In this document: positions 1 to 17,521 of the stretch, piece by piece
How the letters are laid out: every line of letters begins with the position of its first letter
How positions within the stretch are numbered: position 1 is the stretch's first letter
Assembly (NCBI GenBank): GCA_007570785.1
Contig: ML664175.1
Coordinates: 9,333,592 to 9,397,591, forward strand
Origin: Antilocapra americana
Lineage: Eukaryota; Chordata; Mammalia; Artiodactyla; Antilocapridae
DNA: 64,000 nt
Direction of reading: 5' to 3'
Translations under genes and position numbers: made by a program
Notes under the pieces: generated by a model
What the model was told of the DNA's origin: nothing
Databases searched by the model: none
What the model saw: only the letters and a program-made list of their open reading frames with translations

Positions 1-4211
<4,211 letters not shown>

Positions 4212-4304
4212 CTAAACAGGAGAAAAAGGAAAAAAAAAAAAAAAAAGACTTTTAAAAAGAAAATTCAGAGAAATTAAATTGAAGCACACTCAAGATACAT
4301 AGGA

Positions 4305-4505
4305 AATGAGTGAGTGAAAGTCACTCAGTTTGTGTCTGACTCTTTGTGATCCCACGGACTGCAGCTCACTAGATTCCTCTGTCCATGGAATTCTTCAGGC
4401 AAGAATACTGGAGTTGCCATTTCCTTCTCCAGGGGATCTCCTCGACCCAGGGAGCAAACCTGGGTCTCCTGCATTGTAGGCTGATTCTTTACTGTCTAAA
4501 CCACC
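4305..4505 (-). repeat. Bov-tA SINE
   Basis: Antisense copy: TGTCTGACTCTTTGTGATCC near the left end, the Bov-A body (GGCAAGAATACTGGAGTTG) in the middle, and the inverted tRNA-like head with a B-box complement (GGGAGCAAACCTGGGTCTCC) at the right end. Confidence 0.88.
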
Positions 4506-4988
4506 ATAATCAGAAGATATAATCTAAATCTGTCAGGTCAAAGCAGTACTAAGTGGCTGGTGTTGGCAGGCATAAAAGTAGATCCTTGCAAATACGAGTC
4601 CTATGCCTGTACCTACTGGTACATAGCCATCAGCAGCATTGTGAATATAACATCTAAACATATGTTGTTAAACATACATGAAGAATAACAGATGTGAATT
4701 TTTCTAAAAGCCTTTTCTAACACCAAGAAAACAATATGCCATGAACTATATTTTCTCTTCTGAAAACATTCATTCTATACACATTACTCTGTAGCTTAAA
4801 TTTTCCATTTGATGATATAAACCATGGATATATCTACAAATCAGTAACTTTAGATCCATCTTTTTTCCCTTTAATTTCAAGAGCCATTTCAAGAGTACAT
4901 AAGTAATGTACGCTGACAGTTTCCAGCCATTGTTGAGTTTTTTGGCTCATTTATTTAGTAAAAGGCGCAATTCTTGGTCCCTGGTTTA

Positions 4989-5285
4989 ATCCAAATGAGA
5001 CTATGTAGTATGCATTTCAATGTTGATAATAAGGTACAATATTACTTGGGATTCCCTGGTGGCTCAGCTGGTAAAGAATCCACCTGCAGTGTAGGAGACC
5101 TAGTGTAGGGTTCAATTCCAGGGTTGGGAAGATGCCCTGGAGAAGAGAATAGCTTACCCACTCCAGGATTCTGGTCTGGAGCATTCCACAGGCCGTTTAG
5201 TCCAAACACATCACTGTTGTTTGTTTATCCAAATGAGACTATGCAGTACGCATTTCAATGTTGATAATAAGGTACAATTTTACTT
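4989..5285. repeat. 59-bp direct duplication around a SINE
   Basis: Copies at 4989-5047 and 5227-5285 align without gaps at an offset of 238 nt with 3 mismatches (56/59 identical). Both begin ATCCAAATGAGACTATG and end in ACTT. The Bov-tA at 5048-5206 lies between them. This is far longer than a usual LINE-mediated target-site duplication. Confidence 0.85.
5048..5206 (+). repeat. Bov-tA SINE, 3' truncated
   Basis: Starts at the tRNA-like head (ATTCCCTGGTGGCTCAG), has a B-box-like GGGTTCAATTCC and runs through the body to about 'cattccacaggcc'; the usual tail is missing. It is flanked on both sides by a 59-bp direct repeat. Confidence 0.85.
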
Positions 5286-5289
5286 ATTA

Positions 5290-6826
<1,537 letters not shown>

Positions 6827-8179
6827 TTAGAGAGCAACAGAACTCAGAATCACATTAGCACAGTGTCATTTCAGTCAAACCTGACCCCTATGAAAAAGTG
6901 AAGAAACACATCTTCAAGTCATTCACTACAGTTTTCATTGATACATGCTCATCCTTCTTTAAAGACTGACTCAGGCTTAGTTAGTTTGTTTCATCCTCAG
7001 GGCATACAGTATTACTGCTTTTAACAGCAGAAACTGATGCTCAACTAGTTGGGCTCTATGTTTCCACATATGTTTCAAGCTCATATACTGGAATAATTTC
7101 CAATGTAAACATATGGGTGTCAGACAGAGACAAGACTGCTACATGGTTTAGATTACAAACATGATATAGTATGACTAAAGGAACCTTAGGGATCATCTAT
7201 ACCAACACTCTCATTTTACCAGTAAAGGAAAAAATGAAGGCACAGTGTTCTCATCCCTACCAACCCTCTTAATGCCAGGAAAAATGTACTTAATAAGGCA
7301 GTAACTTCAAGTGGAGCCAGGGAAACAAGCCAAGTCTTAACTACTACTAGAATCAGGTACTCTGTCTTTCTCTATAGCTGCCAGTCCTAGGTAAAAGACC
7401 AATTCCTCCTTCACCAGTTCAGCAGCAGGAAAAGGCCATTTCCTGTTGGCTTTTGAGAGAACTACTACCTGAGCATACCAAACAGGAAGTCAGAGGAATT
7501 GCAAAATAACTCGGTCAAATCTCCCTGCTCACTCCCCATTTCAGAATCAACCAATATGGTGGCATCTTGATGAGGAAGTCATGTGGTAGAGACCCAAGGA
7601 TAGTGGTTTAGGATAAACAAGAAAATCCACTAGAATGGGCAGCATATTGTGGTAACTGGGACTTGAGTTCTTGTAGTGGATGGCTGAGTATGCTGGCAAC
7701 ATCTCTGACGTGATCTGAACTTGGAAGTCAGATTGGTAGAGACTCAGGAAAAGGATGGGAGCCTCAACAGAGAGAATGGATAAGTCTGAAGACTGGTGTT
7801 TTTCTTGATTGTGCCCTTCCTGTTGCAGCACCAAGCACTGCACACTCCTGTCGTGGGTGGGGCTGAGGGGAAGGATGCCTTCTCAACAATGCTGCAGAGC
7901 AGGGAGAAGGGAAAGGAGCTGATATGTACTGCGAATTCCCTCTATAAGGAATATTAGACACATCATGTTTAAGCTGAGACTAAATGTGATACTCCCAAGT
8001 GGTTCAGGGGCCAAGGTTTAAAGTGCAAAGTGAAGCAATGCCTCTTTTGGGGAAGTGACAATTTAAATAAATGAATTGCATCAAATCATAACCATTTCAG
8101 TAGGTAGTTAAATCAGTCATCTTTATGATTTAAACGAACACAGAAAGAAAATGTGAATGAGCTCTTTTACAACTTAAGG

Positions 8180-8490
8180 CCTTGACCCTTGTTTCCTCTA
8201 TGCAGAATATTTTCTTACCCTTCAAGTTCAAGACTGGTATGATTTTGAAAGGGTCTCTTCTGTCTCCCCTATTCAAAGCAGCACTCTCCTGCCATGCCCT
8301 CACCACCTCCCCTATCTGTGTACTTTGTATCTTTTATTCTCCTAGCTTCCAATTACATAACAGCTAATTTATTTGTTGTTTGTCTCCTCCATTAGACTGC
8401 AAGTTCAACCAAGGCAGTGACCATATCCATCTGGTTCACCACTGTATTCTTAGAACAAGGAACAAGACTGAGAGTCACATTAAACCTTAA
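8180..8490 (+). repeat. L2-like LINE 3' fragment
   Basis: Cys/Pro-rich text followed by the L2 3' signature order: 'ctccattagactgcaagttc', 'aaggcagtgaccatatcc' and 'caccactgtattcttag'. Diverged. Confidence 0.55.
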
Positions 8491-9427
8491 TATGACATAT
8501 AACTTGATATGACTTTAAACATGACTTAGTAAGTGTGTCATATTTAAAATGACAAGAAACCTTAAAGAAACACATTGAAGCAATGTGCAAATGAAGCAAA
8601 AAAAGGAGCGCCCACTGGCTCCTACGACAGCACTGGCAGGTGGGCCTAAAAAACCTGAAATCCTATAAAGAGAAAGCAATGAGTTTAATGAGATATAATA
8701 TCCATTCTATCCTCCTTTTGTGACTGAGGTTTTAATCCCCCTCCCCCCCACTGTATTAGTACACTAAAGTTCTTTGCTTTGGCTAAAGGGGTAGGCAGAA
8801 GGTTGGCAAAACTAAGTGTCAGGATGACTGATGCAATATTTGCTTGTCAAATTGAACTAATCCTGAGTATGATTTCAGAATGTGACCATCCAGCTTCATC
8901 TGGTTTTTGACTCTTATTTATGCCACTAAAAGAGGGGAATTCATTGGGAGCAAAATTTTTAAAACAATGAACTTACCTTTAAAATATTCTTTAGCAGATA
9001 AATGCAAAATGTACTTTGGAGACATATAAACAGCTCAAATTATACCTCCTGAATCAAATAAAAGGCAATGTTGGGAATAAAACTACTTATGACTCAACAC
9101 TACACTTTGAAATCTTACACGTCAAAGAGAAAACAGCGCCTCAGTTTGAAAGTAACGATAACCCCACCTGAACAGGTCATCAATTTCTTTGTGAAATGAG
9201 TTCAGAAGGTTGTCTAGTTCAACTTCCTGCCAGGTATGGAAATGGCTATCCTCAAAAGGGTATCTCAGCACTTTGGCTGAGAGAGCTCTAGACTCTGTGA
9301 GGTAGTCTAATCAATCTTCAGTGGCTCTAATTACCAAAGAAAAAGAATTTCATTATTCAGCCTCTTCCCTACTAAGAAGTTCCAGATAGTCAATGACTCT
9401 TTAATATATCAATAATTAAATATTTAT

Positions 9428-9572
9428 AGGCTCCTCTGTCCATGGAATTCTCCAAGCAAGAATACTGGGCCGGGTAGCCATTCCCTTCTCCAGGGGTTCT
9501 CCCAGACCTAGGGATCAAACCCGGATCTCCTGCATTACAGGCAGATTCTTTGCTGTCTGAGCCATTTACAGG
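9428..9572 (-). repeat. Bov-tA SINE, partial
   Basis: Antisense body and head: GGCTCCTCTGTCCATGGAAT, GCAAGAATACTGG, the B-box complement GGGATCAAACCCGG, ending near 'tttgctgtctgagcca'. The tail segment is absent. Confidence 0.85.
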
Positions 9573-10137
9573 CTATCCTACTTATTCACAATTTTGAAAC
9601 CAGTGCTATATAACACACCATAGGTCATTCCAGGCCATGTCAAGATCTTGGTTAGTTTATATCTTGTTTGTCTGCTTCATAACTTTAACTGCAGTTTGAT
9701 CAAGTAAGATACAGTGTCAATTAACACCTAACTCAGCATCAGATTACATTTATGCAGGACTCAAAAAAGGGGAAAGGCACAGAGAATGTCCTATTCACAG
9801 GATAACTAACAGTCTAATGCCATTCTTGAAATCAGATTTTTCTTTTTGTTTTACTGTCTTTTTTTATAAAGTATGCTTTACAGACTTTGAAATTAAGCCT
9901 AACATTTAATATGGCCAACATGTCACTCAAAATCTTCAGTAGCAAGTCTATCTTTAAAGTTTATTCATACCATTTACAAATAAACTATGTAAGTTAACAG
10001 TAAACATTGTTTAAAGGTACAAAAATATAAATGAAAATCATAAAAGACTTGTGGCAAAATACAGTCATAGGATACATAACAATACTTTAACATTTTTGGA
10101 CTGCTTTGTACATGTTACTTCATTTAATTCCCTCCAA

Positions 10138-10410
10138 CAAGTTTCTCTGATAGCTCAGTTGGTAAAGAATCTGCCTGCAGTACAGGAGACCCCTGCTCGA
10201 TCCCTGGGTCAGGAAGGTCCCCTGTAGAAAGGATAGGCTACCCACTCCAATATTCTCAGGCTTTCCTTGTGGTTCAGCTGGTGAAGCAATGTGGGAGACC
10301 TGGGTTCAATCCCTGGGTTGGGAAGATTCCCTAGAGAAGGGAAAAGCCATCCACTCCAGTATTCTGGCCTGGAGAATTCCATGGATTATATAGTCCATGG
10401 GGTCGTAAAG
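10138..10410 (+). repeat. Bov-tA SINE dimer
   Basis: A partial head (10138-10253, 'gatagctcagttggtaaag' to 'ccactccaatattctc') is followed directly by a second head and body (10254-10410) ending at 'tagtccatggggtcgtaaag'. The same dimer layout occurs at 24695-25015 and 60108-60415. Confidence 0.85.
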
Positions 10411-10537
10411 AATTCTCTAGGCCAGAGTAGTGGAGTGGGTAGCCTTTCCCTTCTCCAGGGAATCTTCCCAACCCAGGGATCGAAGCCATGTCTCCTGCAC
10501 TGTAGGCAGATTCTTTACCAGCTGAGCCACTACTGCC
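10411..10537 (-). repeat. Bov-tA SINE, inverted partner
   Basis: Antisense head and body ('aattctctaggccagagtag' to 'accagctgagcca') directly abutting the sense copy at 10254-10410, giving an almost spacer-free inverted pair. Confidence 0.85.
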
Positions 10538-10904
10538 TAAATGCCAGTTAATGAGGATGGTGCAATTAAGCTGTCTCATCGCAATGATACATTTCTACCT
10601 ATAAGAAGATTGATGAAAGGATAATCTGTATATTATTATGTAGAAAATAAAGGAAAATACCATTACATGTTTTTGAAATGGTATAAAGTCCAACTGCTTT
10701 TCTTCATAAGAACATGCTTTCAAATTGTGTACCAAAAGTTCTAATTGAGTTATGGACTCCTACAAATGCAAGGCATCTACTTCTGATTTAATGCATGATT
10801 TCAAAATACCTTTTTTTTGGTAAACCCTTTGACCCACTTCACTCATCTTTCCCAGCCTTTACTAACATCCTTTTTGCCACCAACAATAAATTATCTCTAT
10901 CTTA

Positions 10905-11772
10905 GCTTTTTAAAAAAGAATTTTTAGCTGCAACATGTATGAGAGATCACCTTGTATTTGTCTTTCTCTGTCTGATTTACTTCACTTAGCATAATGCTCT
11001 TGAGGTTCATCCATGTTGCTACAAATGTCATTATTTCATTCTTTCTTAAGGCTGAATAATATTCTGCTGTGTATATGCACAATTTATTTATTCATCTACT
11101 CACTGATGGACACTTAGGTTGTTTCCATATCTTGGCTATTATAAACAGTGCTGCAGTGAACACGGCAGTGCATATATTTTCAAGTTAGTGTTTTCATTTT
11201 TCCAATATACAGCCAGAAGTAGAATTGCTGGATCATATGGTAGTTCAGTTTTTAACTTCTCAAGAACCTCCATACTGTTTTAAATAGTAGCTGCACCAAT
11301 TTATATTCCTGCCAAAAGCACACAAGAGTTCAGTTTTCTTGATATCCTCACCGATGCTTGTTATTTGTTGTCTTTTTGATAACAGTCAGTCTGACAGGTA
11401 TGAGGAGATAGTTAATTGTGGTTTTGATTTGCATTTCCCTGATGATTAGTGATGCTGAGCATCTTTTCATATATCTCTTGTTCATCTTGATGTCTCTTTT
11501 GGAAAATGTCTATTTATATCTTCTACCCAATTGAAAAATCAAATTACTTTTTTGTTGTTGTTGAGTTGTATGATTTTTTATACACTTTGAATATTAACCC
11601 AACAGATATACGACTTGCAACTCACTAGGCTGCCTTTTTATTTGGCTGATAGTTTTCCTTGTTATGCAGAAGCTGTTTGGTTTAACGCAGTTCTATTTGT
11701 TTATCTTTGCTTTTTAAAAATTCTATCTTTGCTGTCAGATTAAAAAAATTCATCGCCAAAACCCATATCAAG
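10905..11772 (-). mobile_element. L1 ORF2 C-terminal end, old, minus orientation
   Basis: On the minus strand this reads as diverged L1 ORF2 C-terminus: blocks like REMQIKTT, LFIIAKIWKQPKCPS and AEYYSALRKNEI, with stops. On the plus strand it shows the typical antisense text 'gttcatccatgttgctacaaatg' and 'tgcagaagctgtttggttt'. It joins an oppositely oriented L1 piece at about 11772. Confidence 0.8.
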
Positions 11773-13290
11773 AAGTGGGTCTTATCCAAATGAAGAAGAA
11801 TACATCTTCTTCTCAAGTGCACATGGAACATTCTCCAGGATAGACTACATTTGGGGACACAAATCAAATCTCAGTAAATTTAAGAAAACATAAATCATAT
11901 CCAGCATCTTCTCTGACCACAACACTATGAGACTAGGTATCAATTACAACAACAACAACAAAAAACTGTAAGAAACACAAACACGTGGAGATTAAACAGC
12001 ATATTTCTAATAACCAATAGGTTACTGAAGGTATCAAAAAGGAAATAAAAAAATCTCTAGAAACAAATTACAATGAAAACACAACTCAAAACCTATGGTA
12101 TGCAGCAAAAGCAGTTCTAAGAGGGAAGTTTATAGCAATACAACCCTACCTGAAGAAACAAGAAAAACATTGAATAGACAACCTAACTTCATAACTAAAA
12201 CAACTGGAAAAAGAAGAACAAAAAACCCCAAAGTTAGTAGAAGGAAAAAAATCACAAAGATCTGAAGAAATAAATGAAAAGGAAATGCAGGAAACAATAG
12301 TAAAGATTAATAAAACTAAAAGTTGGGAAGATAAACAAAATTGACAAACCTTTAGCCAGCTTCATCAAGAAAAAAAGAGAGAAGAATCAACTCAACAAAA
12401 TTAGAAATGAAAAAGGAGAGGTTACAACAGACAACACAGAAGTACAAAGGATTATAAGAGACTATTATGAACAACTATACAGTAATAAAATGGATAACCT
12501 GGAAGAAATGGAAAGATTCCTAGAAAAGTTTAATCTTCCAAGACTGAACCAGGAAGAAATAGAAATTATGAACAACCCAATTACAAACACTCAAATTGAA
12601 GCTGTGATAAAAAATTTCCCAAAAAACAAAAGCTCAGGACCAGATGGCTTCACAGGAGAATGCTATCAAACATTTAGAGAAGAGCTAATGCCTATCCTTC
12701 TTAAACTCTTTCCAAAAATTATAGAGGAAGGAACACTTCCAAACTCATTCTACAAGGCCACCATCACCCTGATACAAAAACCAGACAAAGACAACACAAT
12801 AAAAGAAAAACTACAGGCCAGTATCACTGATGAATATAAATGAAAAAATCCTCAACAAAATTTTAGCAAACAGAATTCAGCAACACATCAAAAAGCTCAT
12901 ACACCATGAACAAATTGGGTTTATTACAGGAATGCAAGGATTCTTCAATGTATGCAAATCAATCAATGTGACACACCATATTAACAAACTGAAAGATAGA
13001 AACCATATGATAATCTCAATAGATGAGGAAAAGCTTTTTACAAAATTCAGCACCCATTTATGATTTATGCTCTTAAAAAAAAGGGCATAGAAGGAACCTA
13101 CCTCAACACAGTAAACGCTGTATATGATAAGCCTACAGCAAGCATTATTCTCAATGGTGAAAAACTGAAAGCATTCCCCCTACGATCAGGAACAAGACAA
13201 GGGTGTCCACTTTCACCACAATTATTCAACATAGTTCTGGAAGTCCTAGCTAAAGCAATCAGAGAAGAAAAAGCTACATGTAGTAGCTTC
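11773..13290 (+). pseudogene. L1 ORF2 fragment (endonuclease end to RT), plus orientation
   Basis: The translation starts in the C-terminal part of the APE-type endonuclease (FSSAHGTFSRIDY-like, then a SDHNTMRLG block) and runs into the reverse transcriptase: [15 protein letters not shown], an [10 protein letters not shown] block, [19 protein letters not shown], and [20 protein letters not shown]. Frames shift near 12840 and 13063, so it is inactive. It stops before the FADD/YADD catalytic motif. It has no 3' end of its own. Confidence 0.88.
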
Positions 13291-13908
13291 CTTCTGGGTG
13301 ATAACTGGTATTCTGGAACAGGGCAAAGGGAGAGGGCAAGGACAGCACATGCCAGTCTCTGCCCCTGGAGAGTGTTCCAGCTGTCTACTGCATGTGTCTT
13401 CAACTGGATGTCTGGCCCCCAGGCTAATACTTTAATGTAAGTAGGTGACCCTTTTTCACTTAAGTCTGGGTAAGACAGACTGCCTCTGAGCTGAACCCTG
13501 GGGTGGAGGACTCCAAGTGTGTGGGCCCTCGAATAGCCATTACTCATAAACTTACAGTCTTATGGGTCTCAGGACATGAGCCCCATTTGCTTTCAAAGTT
13601 AGATGTTTTGAGAGCTTGTCTCTTAGGTGCAGGTCTGAAAATATGGACTGCTCAATGTGGGTTTGAACCCTTTGTTTCTTATGAGAACCTCTAGGTTTTG
13701 AGTTCCCTCCTGATTGAATGTTGGTGGGGTTTATGAGCCTCTCCTACCTACTTCCATGTGATTTTCTTCCTATTTCTGTGACCTGTAGTCATCATTCAGC
13801 CAGCCTTTAGGTTTTTTAAAGAGAAAATTATTCTGTTTAGACTGTAGACTCAATATGTCCATGGGAGGTGAGTTCAAGATCTTACATCACCATCTTGAAA
13901 TATTTTCC
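13291..13908 (-). mobile_element. Probable L1 5' UTR fragment, minus orientation
   Basis: The right end reads, on the minus strand, like an L1 promoter start (a 'caagatggtgatg...gatcttgaactcacctcccatgg' pattern). The remainder is richer in GC than the flanks. I recognise it only from the end motif, so the family is uncertain; an unrelated LTR-like repeat is the alternative. Confidence 0.4.
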
Positions 13909-14842
13909 CAGGTATTTTTTATTACACATATTTCATAGATGAGAAACTTGCATAAAGAGGTGAATCTGGAATTTGGTCATCCAGCCTAATCCATTCATCT
14001 TACAGATAGAAGCTTTTATTACTAACTAATGAGTATAAGCAAACTGAATGTTTGGAAAGCAACCAAAACTATATCACTGAAATTTTTCTAATATTTATAA
14101 AGAAGAATTTATTAAAAAGTATTAATTTCTATTAAAAGCCTATTCCTTACCAAGACCTACAATATTATTAACATTCATGTATTATAGATGAAAATAAAAG
14201 ATATGGGAATTTAGAAAGGTCCCAAAGATATAGTAGCATTATACTCCCTTACAAGTATTAAGAAAATGATATTTGCTAGCTAACACATAAATGAGGCAAA
14301 AGTAATATGGTCAAACATCTAATTAGCCTGAGCCTTTGAAAAGTTTAACAGTTGTTGAAATCCTCCAGTAATTTTAAGGTGCAATTAGATCTCTGGAGAG
14401 AAAACTCTTTGAAAGGGCCTAACCTTGATCATAAACAGATTTTATTTTTCTTATTGTTTCATGTTCTGGGCAGAACAATGATACACAGCTGACCCTGAGG
14501 CATGGCTAAAGTCCACTAGGCTCTGGCATTTGGTAGGAACACTCATAGAACACTGCAGAAGTACATAGTGTAAAGTACACGATGATTTGGTGTTCCAGAG
14601 AACAGAACAGTTGGAAAAGCAAGGCATAAGTCTCTGATTAGTTATAGTGTCTTTTAGTCTAGGTCCTGGAGAGAAATTAGAGCTGTTAAACAGTACTACA
14701 AAGTTGAACTTAGACTAAGATCAAATATCACCTTTGAAATTCAGCTGATAAATCTTATTTTTGTGGAAACTATATAATAAACAATTTTGCTAAAATATCA
14801 GTTTAAAAACAACAAAACTAATTTAAAGAAGAGTTAAACTAT

Positions 14843-14899
14843 CATATATATATGTGTGTGTATATAAATATATATAAATATACATATATATATATATAA
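14843..14899. repeat. (TA/TG)n microsatellite
   Basis: Mixed TATATA, TGTGTG and ATATAA units of about 57 nt. Confidence 0.9.
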
Positions 14900-14955
14900 A
14901 ATGAATGATCATGTATGACCTTACTAACCAGGTCTTTCCTTCTAAACTGCCTTTC

Positions 14956-15010
14956 CTTTTTCATGGGATTAATGGCTGAAAGGACTTTCAGTACTCATCC
15001 CATGAAAAAG
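14956..15010. other. Nested inverted repeat (hairpin)
   Basis: The outer arms 14956-14969 (CTTTTTCATGGGAT) and 14997-15010 are perfect reverse complements (14 bp). Inside, 14976-14982 (CTGAAAG) and 14985-14991 (CTTTCAG) form a further 7-bp stem with a 2-nt loop; the internal loop is 6/5 nt. I recognise no repeat family here. Confidence 0.85.
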
Positions 15011-15012
15011 AC

Positions 15013-15032
15013 TGAGTCATGATGCATCATGA
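15013..15032. other. 16-bp palindrome overlapping an AP-1-like motif
   Basis: TCATGATGCATCATGA at 15017-15032 is a perfect palindrome; TGAGTCA (15013-15019) matches the AP-1 consensus. Matches this short occur by chance, and nothing shows function. Confidence 0.6.
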
Positions 15033-15095
15033 TTGATATGTTAAGGATATTATCCTGAAGTTTTAAAATTACTAACAAAAAGTATAAACTTCAGG

Positions 15096-17521
15096 GTTCA
15101 ATTCAGCTCAGTCGCTCAGTCGTCTCCGACTCTGTGCGACACCATGAACCGCAGCATGCCAGGCCTCCTTGTCCATCACCAGCTCCTGGAGTCTGCCCAA
15201 ACCCATATCCATTGAGTCGGTGATGCCATCCAACCATCTCATCCTCTGTCGTCCCCTTCTGCTCCTGCCCTTAATCTTTCCAGCATCAGGGTCTTTTCTA
15301 ATGAGTCAGCTCTTCTCATTAGGTGGCCAAAGTACTGGAGTTTCAGTTTCAACATCAGTACTACCAATGAACACTCAGGACTGATCTCCTAGAGGACGGA
15401 ATGGTTGGATCTCCTTGCAGTCCAAGGGACTCTCAAGAGTCTTCTCTAACACCACAGTTCAAAAGCATCAATTCTTCAGTGCTCAGCTTTCTTTACAGTC
15501 CAACTCTCACATCCATACATGACCACTGGAAAAACCATAGCCTTGACCAGACAGACCTTTGCTGACAAAGTAATGCCTCTGCTTTTTAATATGCTGTCTA
15601 GGTTGGTCATAACTTTCCTTCTGAAGAGTAAGCATCTTGTAATTTCATGGCTGCAATCACCATCTGCAGTGATTTTGGAGCCCCAAAAAATAAAGTCAGC
15701 CACTGTTTCTCCATCTATTTGCCATGAAGTGATGGGACTGGATGCCATGATCTTAGTTTTCTGAATGTTGAGCTTTAAGCCAACTTTTTCACTCTCCTCT
15801 TTCACTTTCATCAAGAGGCTCTTTAGTGTCTTCACTTTCTGTCATAAGGGTAGTGTCATCTGCATATCTGAGGTTATTGATATTTCTCCCAGCAATCTTG
15901 ATTCCAGCTTGTGCTTCTTCCAGCCCAGCGCTTCTCATAATGTATTCTGCATATAAGTTAAATAAGCAGGGTGACAGTATACAGCCTTGACTGTACTCCT
16001 TTTCCTATTTGAAACCAGCCTGTTTTTCCATGTCCAGTCCTAACTGTTGCCTCCTGACCTGCATACAGGTTTCTCAAGAGGCAAGTCAGGTGGCCTGGTA
16101 TTCCCATCTCTTTCAGAATTCTCATCTCTTTAGGAATTTTCCACACTTTATTGTGATCCACACAGTCAAAGGCTTTGGCATAGTCAATAAAGCAGAAATA
16201 GATGTTTTCCTGGAACTCTCTTGCTTCCTCGATTATCCATCGGATATCAGCAATTTGATCTCTAGTTCCTCTGCCTTTTCTAAAACCAGCTTGAACATCT
16301 GCAAGTTCATGGTTTACGTATTGCTGAAGACTGGCTTGGAGAATTTTGAGCATTACTTTACTAGCATGTGAGATGACTGCAATTGTGCAGTAGTTCGAGC
16401 ATTCTTTGGCATTGCCTTTCTTTGCGATTGGAATGAAAACTGACCTTTTCCAGTCCTGTGGCCACTGCTGCATTTTCCAAATTTGCTAGCGTATTGAGTG
16501 CAGCACTCTCACAGCATCATCTTCCAGGATTTGAAATAGCTCAACTGGAATTCCATCACCTCCACTAGCTTTGTTCATAGTGATGCTTCCTAAGGCCCAC
16601 TTGACTTCACATTCCAGGATGTCTGGCTCTAGGTGAGTGATCACACCATCGTGATTATCTGGGTCATGAAGATCTTTTTTGTACTGTTCTTCTGTGTATT
16701 CTTGCCACCTTGTCTTAATATCTTCTGCTTCTGTTAACTCCATACCATTTCTGTCCTTTATCGAGCCCATCTTTGCATGAAATGTTCCCTTGGTATCTCT
16801 AATTTTCTTGAAGAGATCTCTAGTCTTTCTCATTCTGTTGTTTTCCTTTATTTCTTTGCACTGATCGCTGAGGAAGACTTTCTTATCTCTCCTTGCTATT
16901 CTTTGGAACTCTGCATTCTGATGGGAATATCTTTCCTTTTCTCCTTTGCTTTTCACTTCTCTTCTTTTCACAGCTATTTGTAAGGCCTCCTCAGATAGTC
17001 ATTTTTCTTTTTTGCATTTCTTTTTCTTGGGGATGTCTTGATTCCTGTCTCCTATACAATGTCATGAACCTCTGTCCATAGTTCATCAGGCACTCTGTCG
17101 GTCAGATCTAGTCCCTTAAATCTATTTCTTATTTCCACTGTATAGTCATAAGGGATTTGATTTAGGTCATACCTGAATGGTCTAGAGGTTTTCTCCACTT
17201 TCTTCAATTTAAGTCTGAATGTGGCAATGAGTTCATGATCTGAGCCACATGCTGACTGTATAGAGCTTCTCCATCTTTGGCGGCAAAGAATATAATCAAT
17301 CTGTTTCAGTATTGACCATCTGGTGATGTCCATGTGTAGAGTCTTCTCTACACATGTCCATGTGTTGTTGGAAGAGGGTGTTTGCTATGACCATTGCATC
17401 CTCTTGGCAGAACTCTATTAGCCTTTGCCTTGCTTCATTCTGTACTCCAAGGCCAAATTTGCCTGTTACTCCAGGTGTTTCTTAACTTCCTACTTTTGCA
17501 TTCCAGTCACCTATAATGAAA
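15096..17521 (-). mobile_element. BovB (RTE) LINE, 5' truncated, minus orientation
   Basis: On the minus strand, from high to low coordinate: endonuclease C-terminus (IDYILCRQRWRSSIQSA and a GSDHELIATFRLKL block with the catalytic SDH), linker, reverse transcriptase (FRKGRGTRDQIADIRWIIEE, FIDYAKAFDCVDHNK = RT motif A) and thumb (LKLNIQKTKIMASSPITSW). It ends at the BovB 3' terminus near 15096 (plus-strand 'cagctcagtcgctcagtcg'). The ORF is broken into pieces at about 15835, 15958, 16473-16486, 16971 and 17052, so it is inactive. It lies in the sense direction of RFX7 transcription. About 0.7 kb of the 5' end is missing relative to a complete element of about 3.2 kb. Confidence 0.95.

Noticed and set aside
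13098..13547. 149-residue minus-strand reading frame
   Set aside because: It crosses the junction of L1 RT and the probable L1 5' UTR; an antisense shadow, not a gene.
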